A program made the translations under genes and the position numbers. The notes beneath the pieces are model-generated. The model had not been told where the DNA came from. It saw only the letters and a program-made list of their open reading frames with translations, and searched no databases. A DNA stretch of 64,000 bases from positions 62,001 through 126,000 of the forward strand of contig NZ_LR130578.1 of assembly GCF_900625025.1 (NCBI RefSeq), written 5' to 3'. This DNA comes from Lachnoclostridium sp. Marseille-P6806. GTDB lineage: Bacteria > Bacillota > Clostridia > Lachnospirales > Lachnospiraceae. Shown piece after piece: positions 39,296 to 48,259 of this stretch. Position 1 is the stretch's first letter. Each line of letters opens with the position of its first letter.

Positions 39296-39342
39296 AAAAA
39301 AAATAAAGGCTCTGAATCTTTCAAGAAGATCCAAAGCCTTTA
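39296..39342 (-). terminator. Terminator upstream of integrase at prophage boundary
   Basis: AAAGGCTTTGGATCTTCTT...AAGATTCAGAGCCTTT hairpin (39303-39340) followed by ATTTTTTTT on the minus strand. It would stop transcription coming from the host gene at 39411 before it enters the integrase gene. Confidence 0.85.
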
Positions 39343-39353
39343 ATTCTTTGTCA

Positions 39354-39393
39354 GGTGGTTAAAGATGGTTAAAAGGTGGTTAAAGATGGTTAA
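39354..39393. repeat. Tandem direct repeats beside integrase, probable arm sites
   Basis: GGTGGTTAAAGATGGTTAA occurs twice (39354-39372 and 39375-39393), so the short word TTAACCA appears four times with 10-11 base spacing on the minus strand. Regular short repeats between the integrase and the chromosome are typical of integrase arm-type binding sites. Confidence 0.6.
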
Positions 39394-39420
39394 TTATACC
39401 CCTTACCATATTAAAACTTA
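39394..39420. other. Probable attachment-site junction (attR/attL)
   Basis: GC content changes from AT-rich phage to GC-rich host sequence here, at the 3' end of the GGGtGRT gene, whose stop is at 39411. The core sequence cannot be fixed because the other end of the prophage is outside the window. Confidence 0.45.
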
Positions 39421-40430
39421 CCTGTTTCAGCGGCCTGTTGTATGGAAACAGCAGTGCTCACGGTCATACCCACCATCGGGTTGTTTCCCGCGCCGATCAG
39501 TCCCATCATCTCGACATGAGCCGGAACCGAAGAGGAGCCTGCAAACTGCGCATCCGAGTGCATGCGGCCAAGCGTATCCGTGAAGCCGTAGGACGCCGGA
39601 CCCGCCGCCATGTTGTCGGGGTGAAGCGTACGTCCCGTGCCGCCGCCGGAGGCAACGGAGAAGTATTTCTTCCCGGCTTCGAGTCTCTCTTTCTTATAGG
39701 TTCCCGCAACGGGGTGCTGGAAGCGGGTCGGGTTCGTGGAGTTGCCGGTGATGGAGATATCGACGTTCTCTTTCCACATGACCGCGACGCCCTCCTGCAC
39801 ATCGTCCACGCCGTAGCAGCGGACCTTTGCGCGCGCGCTGTCCTTGTCCTTGGAGTAGCAGGTCTCGGAGAGGACTTTCAGCTCGCCGGTCTTGTAATCG
39901 TACTCCGTCTCCACATAGGTGAAGCCGTTCACGCGGGAAATGATCTTCGCCGCATCCTTGCCGAGGCCGTTCAGAATGACACGGAGAGGCTTTTTGCGGA
40001 CCTTGTTCGCTTTTTCCGCGATGCCGATCGCCCCCTCTGCCGCCGCGAATGACTCGTGGCCTGCGAGGAACGCGAAGCACTCGGTGTCCTCCTCAAGCAG
40101 CATCTTGCCGAGATTTCCGTGGCCGAGGCCGACCTTGCGCCGGTCTGCGACCGAGCCGGGAATGCAGAACGACTGCAGACCCTCACCGATGGCCGCCGCC
40201 GCCTCGTCCGCCTTGCGGCAGTTCTTTTTGATCGCAATCGCCGCACCTACCGTATACGCCCACTTTGCGTTTTCAAAGCAGATGGGCTGAATGTTTTCCA
40301 CCAGATGGTACACGTCGAGCCCTGCGGCCTCGGTGATCTCCCTGCATTCTTCGACAGAGGAGATGCCGTACTTGTTCAGGGCCGCCAGAATCTGGGGTTC
40401 TCTTCTCTCATAGGATTCAAATAATGCCAT
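39411..40430 (-). CDS. GGGtGRT family protein
   Basis: A 339-residue protein with VASGGGTGRTLHPDN, the block that names the family, plus GLIGAGNNPMVGMTVSTAVS at the C-terminus. It is intact up to the prophage junction. The ATG at 40430 is used because GGGAGG precedes it. It is paired with an Fe-S scaffold-like gene 17 bases upstream, a pairing typical of anaerobic Firmicutes. Biochemical role is not established. Confidence 0.85.
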   Translation of the reverse strand: MALFESYERREPQILAALNKYGISSVEECREITEAAGLDVYHLVENIQPICFENAKWAYTVGAAIAIKKNCRKADEAAAAIGEGLQSFCIPGSVADRRKVGLGHGNLGKMLLEEDTECFAFLAGHESFAAAEGAIGIAEKANKVRKKPLRVILNGLGKDAAKIISRVNGFTYVETEYDYKTGELKVLSETCYSKDKDSARAKVRCYGVDDVQEGVAVMWKENVDISITGNSTNPTRFQHPVAGTYKKERLEAGKKYFSVASGGGTGRTLHPDNMAAGPASYGFTDTLGRMHSDAQFAGSSSVPAHVEMMGLIGAGNNPMVGMTVSTAVSIQQAAETGKF

Positions 40431-40447
40431 GGTCGTTTCCCTCCCTA

Positions 40448-41140
40448 TCACTGCTTGCGCGGATCGATGAATCTGACCGCATCCTGTACGCGCCCGTATT
40501 TGCCGGACGCCTTGGAAAGAGCAGTCGCCGCGTCGTCACCGGCCTTGATGAAGTCCATCATCTTGCCGAAATTCACAAACTTGTAGCCGATGATCTCATC
40601 GTTCTCGTCCAGTGCGAGCTCCGTGATATAGCCGTCCGTCAGCTCGAGATAGCGGGGGCCCTTTTCGAGCGTTCCGTAGGTCGTTCCGACCATGGAGCGC
40701 CCGCCCTTGCCAAGGTCCTCAAGTCCCGCGCCGATCTGCAGGCCGTCCTCGGAGAACGCGCTCTGCGTGCGTCCGTAGACAATCTGGAGAAACAGCTCAC
40801 GCATGGCCGTATTGATGGCATCGCAGACAAGATCCGTATTCAGGGCCTCAAGAAGCGTAAGTCCGGGGAGGATTTCCGACGCCATCGCCGCGGAATGGGT
40901 CATACCCGAGCAGCCGATCGTCTCGACCAGAGCCTCCTGAATGATGCCGCCCTTGACGTTGAGGGACAGCTTGCAGGCGCCCTGCTGCGGAGCGCACCAG
41001 CCGATGCCGTGCGTGTAGCCGGAAATATCTCCAATCTGCTTTGACTTGACCCACTTCGCTTCTTCCGGTATGGGAGCCGCGCCGTGATGTACGCCCTGAT
41101 GCACGACGCACATGTTTTTCACTTCGGTTGAGTAAACCAT
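40448..41140 (-). CDS. NifU-like iron-sulfur cluster scaffold-type protein
   Basis: A 230-residue protein partnering the GGGtGRT gene. It has conserved blocks GIGWCAPQQGACKLSLNVKGG, VETIGCSGMTHSAA and VVHQGVHHGAAPIP, with the cysteine placements of NifU/IscU-like scaffolds. The likely role is Fe-S cluster assembly or delivery to its partner; the exact target is unknown. The ATG follows AGGAGA. Confidence 0.8.
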   Translation of the reverse strand: MVYSTEVKNMCVVHQGVHHGAAPIPEEAKWVKSKQIGDISGYTHGIGWCAPQQGACKLSLNVKGGIIQEALVETIGCSGMTHSAAMASEILPGLTLLEALNTDLVCDAINTAMRELFLQIVYGRTQSAFSEDGLQIGAGLEDLGKGGRSMVGTTYGTLEKGPRYLELTDGYITELALDENDEIIGYKFVNFGKMMDFIKAGDDAATALSKASGKYGRVQDAVRFIDPRKQ

Positions 41141-41422
41141 GTGTTTCTCCTTTCAGATATGTAATAAGGTGATGAAGTCTGAGAGCCGCTGGCGGTCCTC
41201 GGATCCGGTTCCGCTTTACGGCATACGGCGCGGCCCCGGATCAAAAAGCTGAATATGTATCACGCGCCGGCGGTTCTCCCCTCCGCCGCGCGGAAACACC
41301 GTAAAATATTAAAGCACACCGCATGACAAAACACAATGCGCCCTGTCCTGCCGAAAGCAGGAAAAGCGACCCGCCAAAGCCAAAAACGCCCTCGCGGAAA
41401 CGGAAAACGATGCGGCTGCTGC

Positions 41423-42685
41423 TTACTCATAGCGCAGCGCGTCGATCGGATCCATTTTGGCCGCCTTGTTCGCCGGATAGTAGCCAAAGAACAGGCCGAT
41501 TGCCAGCGAAACACCGAACGCAAGCAACGCCGAACTGAACGGCACATACAGCGCATAGTTGTTCATGCGGCAGCCGATGGCTCCCGCCACCACGCCTGCA
41601 ATGAGACCGATGATGCCGCCCAGCACACACATGACGACAGCCTCGGTGATGAACTGCATCCGGATCGCGCGGTTCGGCGCGCCGAGCGCCTTGCGGGTGC
41701 CGATCTCCCGCGTCCTTTCGATGATCGTAACCGTCATGATGTTCATGACGCCGATCCCTCCGACAAGCAGAGCGATCGCCCCGATCACCGAGGTCGTGCG
41801 GGTCTGGCGCTTCAGCTCCGCTGTCTGCTCCTGAATCATTTCCTTATTGTTCCACGTATTGACTTCAGCCTTGTCCTCGACCTTGAACGTTCCCTGCAGA
41901 TAGCTCCTCAACTGATCGGACAGTTCGATCACATCGACGCCCGCCTTGGCCTGCAGGGTGAAATAGCTGATAATATCCGCGTCCTCGTAGGTCGCGCTGT
42001 TCACCGGCAGCAGAAACGGAACGTACATCCCGCACTGGATGTCCTGCTCCTTCATCTTGCCGCCCCGCATGGCGGACGCGTCGAATTGGTAGGAATACAC
42101 ACCGCAGACCGAGTAATTCTGGTAGCCGTCCTCCGTTGAGAACGTGATCTGCTTGCCGATCGCCCGCTCGTTATCCCCCCCGAAGAGATACTTGACGGCC
42201 AGATCCGAAATGATGCATACATTCGAGCCCCGCTCGAGCGCCTCCTTTGAAAAGCCGCTTCCGGCAATCAGGCGAACGTTTCTCACCTTGAAGAAGCCGT
42301 TGATGATGCCGATGATATAGGACTGGCTGTACTCGGAGTCAATCTTTGTACTGTCGGCATAGATCTTGCCGCTGCCGCCGTAGGACTCCGCCGAGATCGC
42401 TTCGATCTGATCCGCGTATTTCGAAACCATGCCCTCCATGGCCTCCTCGGAAAATCCGATGGGGCGGTATTCCTCCGTCTCCGCCGAAGACCAGACCATG
42501 ATTTCAATGTTATTGATGCCCCCGGCGGCCTCCCGCTTCTCATAATCCTTGGTCTGCGAACTCCCGATGGTGATGATGGCAATGACCGACGCAATGCCGA
42601 TGATAATGCCCAGCATCGTGAGAAAGGTCCGCATCTTGTTGGCTCCGAGATTGTGAAGAGCCAGACGGATGTTCTCAACGAGCAT
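41423..42685 (-). CDS. MacB-type ABC transporter permease (FtsX domain)
   Basis: A 420-residue protein with the MacB/FtsX layout: one N-terminal membrane helix (FLTMLGIIIGIASVIAII), a large extracellular domain (to about 280) and three C-terminal helices (TSVIGAIALLVGGIGVMNIM...). The phrase RTREIGTRKALGA is a family signature. It overlaps the ATPase gene by 11 bases; both with the adaptor gene form an efflux operon. Confidence 0.9.
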   Translation of the reverse strand: MLVENIRLALHNLGANKMRTFLTMLGIIIGIASVIAIITIGSSQTKDYEKREAAGGINNIEIMVWSSAETEEYRPIGFSEEAMEGMVSKYADQIEAISAESYGGSGKIYADSTKIDSEYSQSYIIGIINGFFKVRNVRLIAGSGFSKEALERGSNVCIISDLAVKYLFGGDNERAIGKQITFSTEDGYQNYSVCGVYSYQFDASAMRGGKMKEQDIQCGMYVPFLLPVNSATYEDADIISYFTLQAKAGVDVIELSDQLRSYLQGTFKVEDKAEVNTWNNKEMIQEQTAELKRQTRTTSVIGAIALLVGGIGVMNIMTVTIIERTREIGTRKALGAPNRAIRMQFITEAVVMCVLGGIIGLIAGVVAGAIGCRMNNYALYVPFSSALLAFGVSLAIGLFFGYYPANKAAKMDPIDALRYE

Positions 42686-43391
42686 GCTGCCCCCTCCTTT
42701 CTCCGGTGATCCTGCCGTCCTCCAGCATCAGAATGCGCGAGCACTCCTCGGACAGGATCTGCGAATGCGTGATCATGAGAATCGTGCTGCCCTGTTCCTC
42801 GTGCAGACGATGAAAAATATCCATGACCGTCCGGCTCGTCTGCGAATCCAGCGCTCCGGTGGGCTCGTCCGCAAGAATGATCGCCGGCCGGTTCGCCATG
42901 GCCCGCGCGATGGCGACGCGCTGCTTTTGCCCACCGGACAGCTCCGAGGGATCATGACTCATGCGGTCCGCCATGCCGACCATCTCAAGGAGTTCCTGCG
43001 CCCTCTCCCGTCTCTCCCGGAGGGGCACGCCCGCATACAGCATCGGCATTGCCACATTATCCAGCGCGGTCGTCCGGGCGATCAGATTATAGGTCTGAAA
43101 CACGAAGCCGATCTGATGGTTTCGTATCGCCGAGAGATCGTCGTCCCGCATCCCGCTCACATCAACATCCTGTATGTAATAGCGGCCGGACGTGGGCCGG
43201 TCGAGAAGACCGATCACGTTCATCAGCGTCGACTTTCCCGATCCGGACTCTCCGACGATTCCGGCGAATTCGCCCTGCCTCACCGAAAGCGAAACGCCGT
43301 GCAGCACCTCCAGCTCATTCTCTGTCCCGATATAATATTTCTTGACGATATCCTCCAGACGGATGATGTCTCTGCTCTGTGATATTTCCAT
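42675..43391 (-). CDS. MacB-type ABC transporter ATPase
   Basis: A 238-residue ABC ATPase: Walker [11 protein letters not shown]-loop FQTYNL, signature LSGGQKQR, Walker [12 protein letters not shown]. Closest in pattern to LolD/MacB/DevA exporters, matching the FtsX-like permease it overlaps. Confidence 0.92.
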   Translation of the reverse strand: MEISQSRDIIRLEDIVKKYYIGTENELEVLHGVSLSVRQGEFAGIVGESGSGKSTLMNVIGLLDRPTSGRYYIQDVDVSGMRDDDLSAIRNHQIGFVFQTYNLIARTTALDNVAMPMLYAGVPLRERRERAQELLEMVGMADRMSHDPSELSGGQKQRVAIARAMANRPAIILADEPTGALDSQTSRTVMDIFHRLHEEQGSTILMITHSQILSEECSRILMLEDGRITGERRGQHAR

Positions 43392-43411
43392 CGCTATGCT
43401 CCGTCCCGCCG

Positions 43412-45172
43412 TCAGTTGTACATCCCGTTCAGCATACCTCCGGCCTCTCCGCCGCCGTCCATGCCCATGGCCGAGCCGGAATCGACGAGAATATCCCCCT
43501 CATTCAGTTCCTCTCCGGAAACCGCCGCATAAAAGTCATTCTCTGCGCCGACCTCGACCGGCACATCCTCCGTCTGTGTAAGATCCGTCCCGTCGCCGAG
43601 CACGCGCATCACATATTTTCCGCCCATGCCGTTGTCGTTCAGGCAGGTCTTCGGCACGGCAAGCGTATCCCTGTCCTCTTTCAGGACAAAGTCCATTTTT
43701 GTTGTCATGCCGATGCGCAGCCGGTCGCTCGAATCTCCCAGATCGACATCCACGCGATAGGTTGCGCGCTTCTTCTTGGCCGACGCCGCACTGCTCGTCG
43801 TTGTGGTCGCTGTCGCCGAATTGGTCGCGTCGGTCGTCGGAATCGGCGAGACAAAGCACACCACGCCGATCAAAGGTTCCGTGCCGGTTGCGTCGGTCGT
43901 GACCCGCACCGTCATCCCCTCTCTGATATCCGCGATCTGTGCCTCGTCAATATCCGCCGTCGCTTTCATGGAGGCCGTATTCTGAATCTCGACGGCATTC
44001 GATCCGCTGTACGCGAGTCCCGCCGACACATTGACCGCCGTGACTGTGCCGCTGATGGGCGCCGTCACCTCTCCGAGCACGAGCTTTTCCTCGGCTTTCT
44101 GAATCGCAGCCTCCGTGTCGAGCGAGCTGGCCTGCCTCGCAATCTCCTGCTTCGCCACCGCGTCCCGCTGGGACTGCTCCGTCTCGTACTGCGTACGGGA
44201 AGAGATGATCACCGCATCCCCCTGATCCAGCAGAGCTCTATACTGCGAGACCAGCGCCTTATCTCCCGACGAGAGCGTGCTCTCCGCCGTCTTGCGGTCC
44301 GAAACCGCCGTATCGTAGACAGACTTCGCCTCATCCGCAGCCGCCTTGGCCTGCGTATACGACGCTGTGATCTTTGCCAGCTCCGCGCTCGCCTTGTTCA
44401 GCGCCTCCTGCTCCGCGGGGTGGCTGAACGGACCGGCCCCGACGTCGCCCGCCGACGCAATGGCAAGACGGTATTTTGCATTGTCCTCTGCCGCCTGCTT
44501 TGCTTCATATTCGGAATTCAGTGAATCAAACTCCGCTTTCGCCGATTGGTATTTATGCTTTGCCTCCTCCTCCCGCTCAATGTAAAGCTTCACGGCGGCG
44601 GAGGCCTCCGTATCGTCCACCAGTGCCCAGTTGAGGTCATCCGCGGTCTGCTGGAGCTTTCTGGTATCCGCTGCGTTCTGCTGCACGGAGCTCGCCTGCG
44701 CCTCAGCGAGCTTGCGGCTCTCCGCCCCCGCATCGATGGCGTTGGAGCGCTCGGACAGCGCGAGCTTTTTCTTCTGGATATCCAGCTCCGCCTTGGTGAC
44801 CGACATGTCGACCGTATAGAGAAGATCACCCTCGTTCACCATATCGCCGATCTTCACATACACCTCGTCCACGATATAGCCTGTGGCAGCTCCCCCCTCG
44901 ACGGCTCTCGCATTGACCGAGGCCGTGTCGCTGCTGATGATGGATCCCGTCGTGTTGAAGAGCTGCTCCACATCCAGCCGCTCGACCGTTGCCGTGGTCG
45001 GGCCCATATCCATCTCCTGCGCAGCGGGGCGGAGCCACCGGTTCAAAAGCCTGCCCGGATAGACGTCTTTCCAGAACGTGATCCCCATGACCGCGGCCGC
45101 AGCTGCTGCGCCGACTGCAATTCCGCGCGCCAGTTTTTTCCTTTTTCCCGTAAGAAGTTTCTTTTCTTTCAT
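43412..45172 (-). CDS. Efflux periplasmic-adaptor (HlyD/MacA-like) protein
   Basis: A 586-residue membrane-fusion-type protein: N-terminal membrane anchor (ARGIAVGAAAAAAVMGITFW), lipoyl/barrel-sandwich halves (VDEVYVKIGDMVNEGDLLYTVD; VTAPISGTVTAVNVSAGLAY), a very long alpha-hairpin between them (about 120-330, alanine and glutamate rich) and a C-terminal barrel. It couples the FtsX-type permease and ATPase to export, as in MacA-like systems of Gram-positive bacteria. Its 5' end is 245 bases from the sugar operon terminator. Confidence 0.85.
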   Translation of the reverse strand: MKEKKLLTGKRKKLARGIAVGAAAAAAVMGITFWKDVYPGRLLNRWLRPAAQEMDMGPTTATVERLDVEQLFNTTGSIISSDTASVNARAVEGGAATGYIVDEVYVKIGDMVNEGDLLYTVDMSVTKAELDIQKKKLALSERSNAIDAGAESRKLAEAQASSVQQNAADTRKLQQTADDLNWALVDDTEASAAVKLYIEREEEAKHKYQSAKAEFDSLNSEYEAKQAAEDNAKYRLAIASAGDVGAGPFSHPAEQEALNKASAELAKITASYTQAKAAADEAKSVYDTAVSDRKTAESTLSSGDKALVSQYRALLDQGDAVIISSRTQYETEQSQRDAVAKQEIARQASSLDTEAAIQKAEEKLVLGEVTAPISGTVTAVNVSAGLAYSGSNAVEIQNTASMKATADIDEAQIADIREGMTVRVTTDATGTEPLIGVVCFVSPIPTTDATNSATATTTTSSAASAKKKRATYRVDVDLGDSSDRLRIGMTTKMDFVLKEDRDTLAVPKTCLNDNGMGGKYVMRVLGDGTDLTQTEDVPVEVGAENDFYAAVSGEELNEGDILVDSGSAMGMDGGGEAGGMLNGMYN

Positions 45173-45360
45173 GTAAAATCACCATACCGAAGTGCTTTGC
45201 AGCGGGTACGCGCCGGAAATCCGCACAGACGGTTTTCCGGCTGCGATCCGCTCTGTTTTTCTCTCATCCGCCTGACGCGGACCGTTTTTATTGTAACATA
45301 AAACACCGGGAGCACTCCGCGGGATTCGCAGAAAAAATGAATACCGTTCTCCGGCGGCAC

Positions 45361-45393
45361 GAAAAACGGCGCACCGCCGAAGCGCTGCGCCGT
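45361..45393 (-). terminator. Terminator of sugar importer operon
   Basis: ACGGCGCA...TGCGCCGT stem (45366-45392) followed by TTTT on the minus strand, 24 bases after the permease stop at 45417. Confidence 0.85.
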
Positions 45394-45416
45394 CTGCTCT
45401 CTCTGCATTTTGAGGC

Positions 45417-46571
45417 TCAGGATTTTCCGGTCTTGTGATTCGACACGACGTCGAACACGACCGCCGCCAGAAGCACCGCTCCCTTGACGATATACTGGTA
45501 CTGATCCGGCAGGCCAAGGATCGACATGCCCTGATTGATGACGCCGAGAAGAATCGCACCGATCATGATGCCGGGTACCGTTCCCGAACCGCCGTAGGCG
45601 GAGGCACCTCCGATAAAGCAGGAGGCGATGGCGTCCATCTCATAGGAATTTCCCATATTTCCGTCGACGGAGCCGATACGGGCGCCGACGAGAAGCCCTG
45701 ACAGGCCGGCGAGCACGGACATCAGAAAATACGCCCAGAAGTACACTCTCCGCGGATCGATGCCGGAGAGCTTCGTCGCCTTTTCATTGCCGCCGACCGC
45801 ATAGAAATAGCGGCCGAACACTGTGCTTCCGGTGATAAAGGCAAAGATCAGCACCACCGCGAGAATCCACAGAAGCATCACCGGAATTCCCTTGTAGCCC
45901 ATCAGCTTGCAGGAATAGCCGATGATCAGCGCATCAAACACCGCCGTGCGGAGCACCGTCATTTTCACGGACGGCACGGCATAGCCCTGCTTCACCTTGG
46001 CCGCCCGGCTCAAAAAGCTCCATGCGGTCAGCGCGGCGCCGATCGCAAGGCCGATGATCAGCGCCGAGACGACATGCTGGTTCTCCTCCCCCGGAAAGCG
46101 GATGTACGAGGTGAAGAGCTTCAGATACCCGGGATTCATGATGGAAATGGTCCGGGAATCGAGGATGACGCGGGCGATGCCGCGGAACAGGAACATTCCC
46201 GCCAGTGTGCAGATAAACGGCGGAATGTGGATGTAGCCGATGAGCCACCCCTGCCACACGCCGATCAGAGCCGACACGGCGAGCGCGGCGAGGATCGCCG
46301 CCCCGGGAGCCGCTCCGAGATCGAGGAGCTTGGCCGCCATGGCCGCGGACAGGCACAGCGTGGAGCCGATGGACAGGTCGACGTTTCCGCCCGTCAGAAT
46401 ACACAGCAGCATGCCGCAGGCCATGATCAGCACATAGGCGTTCTGCAAAAGCAGGTTGGAGATATTCTGCGCGAGGACGAGTCTGCCTCCCGTCAGAACC
46501 GTGAAGAACACGAAGACGACGACCAGCGCAAGGACCATCGTATATTTTTTGACAAACTCTCTTACTTTCAT
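45417..46571 (-). CDS. mmsB: Multiple-monosaccharide ABC transporter permease
   Basis: A 384-residue polytopic membrane protein with the BPD_transp_2 pattern (ILTGGNVDLSIGSTLCLSAAMAAKL, then FGRYFYAVGGNEKATKLSGI). It is the membrane part of the ChvE/Mms sugar importer. Its start overlaps the ATPase stop by 4 bases. Confidence 0.9.
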   Translation of the reverse strand: MKVREFVKKYTMVLALVVVFVFFTVLTGGRLVLAQNISNLLLQNAYVLIMACGMLLCILTGGNVDLSIGSTLCLSAAMAAKLLDLGAAPGAAILAALAVSALIGVWQGWLIGYIHIPPFICTLAGMFLFRGIARVILDSRTISIMNPGYLKLFTSYIRFPGEENQHVVSALIIGLAIGAALTAWSFLSRAAKVKQGYAVPSVKMTVLRTAVFDALIIGYSCKLMGYKGIPVMLLWILAVVLIFAFITGSTVFGRYFYAVGGNEKATKLSGIDPRRVYFWAYFLMSVLAGLSGLLVGARIGSVDGNMGNSYEMDAIASCFIGGASAYGGSGTVPGIMIGAILLGVINQGMSILGLPDQYQYIVKGAVLLAAVVFDVVSNHKTGKS

Positions 46572-48142
46572 TCCGCCTTTTCCTCCTCGCCTGCGGTACA
46601 GGCGCTGCCATCCGATCTGAGAATCGCGCTCATGATCTTTTCCTGCGTCGCCTTCTCCGCCGTGAATTCGCCGACCATGCGGCCCTCATTCATCACATAG
46701 ATCCGGTCGCACATGCCAAGAAGCTCCGGCAGCTCCGACGAAATCATGATCACCGCCTTGTTCTGGGACGCCATCTCATTCATGATCTGATATATCTCAT
46801 ATTTCGCTCCGACGTCGATTCCCCGCGTGGGCTCGTCGAGTATGAGAATCTCGGGCTCCGCAAACATCCATTTGGAAAGGAGCACCTTCTGCTGATTTCC
46901 TCCCGAGAGATTTCCCGCGTGCTGCTGCACTCCGATCGTCTTGGTGCGCATCGCTTTCGCGTACTTCTCCGCCTCGCGGTTTTCCATCGGAACATTGACG
47001 ATGCCCCGCCTGTCCGCGATCTTCTCCATGCGGGCCAGCGTCGTGTTGCGGGCGATGGTTTCGTCGAGTATCAGCCCATTGGTCTTGCGGTCCTCGGTCG
47101 CGTAGGCCAGACCGTGCGCAATGGCCTCGCGCTCGTTCCGCAGGTGCACCTCTTTTCCGCCGATGAACTCCTGTCCGGAGATCCTGCTCCCGTAGCTCCT
47201 GCCGAACAGCGACATGGCAAGCTCGGTTCTCCCGGCTCCCTGCAGGCCGGAGAAGCCGACAATTTCCCCCTTATGCACCCGGAAGCTGATTTTATGATCG
47301 ACGCACTTGTCGGTATAAACCGGATGATAGACCGTCCAGTCCCGCGCCTCAAAGGCGATCTCCCCGCTGATGCGCCGCTCTCTCTTCGGGTAACGGTCGG
47401 TGAGCTCGCGGCCCACCATCCCCCGGATGATGCGCTCCTCGTCGATGTCGTGCTCCGGGTTGCTCATCGTCTCGATGGTCTGCCCGTCCCGCAGCACCGT
47501 GATCTTATCCGCGCAGTAGGCGACCTCGTTCAGCTTGTGCGTGATGATGATGGAGGTGATGCCCTCTTTCTTGAATGAGAGCAGCATATCCAGCAGCATC
47601 TTCGAGTCCTCCTCGTTCAGCGAGGAGGTCGGTTCGTCGAGCACCAGCAGCCGGCAGTTCTTGGCGAGCGCCTTGGCGATCTCAACGAGCTGCTGCTTGC
47701 CGGTTCCGATGTCCCGGACGAGTACGGACGAGCTCTCTTTCAGCCCGACGCGCTTCATGGCGTCGTCGGCCTCCTTATAGGTGCGGTTCCAGTCGATGGT
47801 CCCGAAGCGCGTGCGCCTCTCGTTGCCCATGAACATATTTTCCGCAATGGTCAGCTCCGGGATCAGGGCCAGCTCCTGATGAACCACGGCGATGCCTGCC
47901 CGCTCGGAATCCCGTATGCCGGAAAAATGAGAGGTCTTTCCGTTGTATATCACCTCTCCGCTGTACTGTCCGCTCGGAATGGTTCCGGAGAGAACCTTCA
48001 TCAGCGTGGATTTGCCGGCGCCGTTCTCTCCGACCAGCGCGTGGATTTCTCCGCGCTCCACCTCAAAATTGACATTGTTCAGAGCCCTGACGCCGGGGTA
48101 TTCTTTCACAATGCTTTTCATTTCCAGAATAATGTCTGCCAC
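46568..48142 (-). CDS. mmsA: Multiple-monosaccharide ABC transporter ATPase
   Basis: A tandem ABC ATPase of about 524 residues: first half Walker A GENGAGKST and DEPTSSL, second half LSGGNQQKVLLSKW and DEPTRGID. The GTG at 48142, 6 bases after GGAGG, is a more likely start than ATG at 48154. It belongs to the sugar (xylose/ribose/galactose class) import ATPases. It is separated from the binding protein gene by a hairpin terminator that may lower its expression. Confidence 0.9.
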   Translation of the reverse strand: MADIILEMKSIVKEYPGVRALNNVNFEVERGEIHALVGENGAGKSTLMKVLSGTIPSGQYSGEVIYNGKTSHFSGIRDSERAGIAVVHQELALIPELTIAENMFMGNERRTRFGTIDWNRTYKEADDAMKRVGLKESSSVLVRDIGTGKQQLVEIAKALAKNCRLLVLDEPTSSLNEEDSKMLLDMLLSFKKEGITSIIITHKLNEVAYCADKITVLRDGQTIETMSNPEHDIDEERIIRGMVGRELTDRYPKRERRISGEIAFEARDWTVYHPVYTDKCVDHKISFRVHKGEIVGFSGLQGAGRTELAMSLFGRSYGSRISGQEFIGGKEVHLRNEREAIAHGLAYATEDRKTNGLILDETIARNTTLARMEKIADRRGIVNVPMENREAEKYAKAMRTKTIGVQQHAGNLSGGNQQKVLLSKWMFAEPEILILDEPTRGIDVGAKYEIYQIMNEMASQNKAVIMISSELPELLGMCDRIYVMNEGRMVGEFTAEKATQEKIMSAILRSDGSACTAGEEEKAE

Positions 48143-48201
48143 GTCGTCCTCCATGCCGGAGCACTGCTCCCGTATCTCCGCCGGGTTCTGTCCCCCGATC
48201 G

Positions 48202-48236
48202 AAAAAGCAGGCGGGACAAGTGGATGCCCCGCCCGC
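48202..48236 (-). terminator. Partial terminator between binding protein and ATPase genes
   Basis: GCGGGCGGG...CCCGCCTGC hairpin (48206-48236) followed by TTTTTC on the minus strand. Such partial terminators give more binding protein than transporter. Confidence 0.7.
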
Positions 48237-48259
48237 TGATGCAGCCTCTGTGATCCGGA

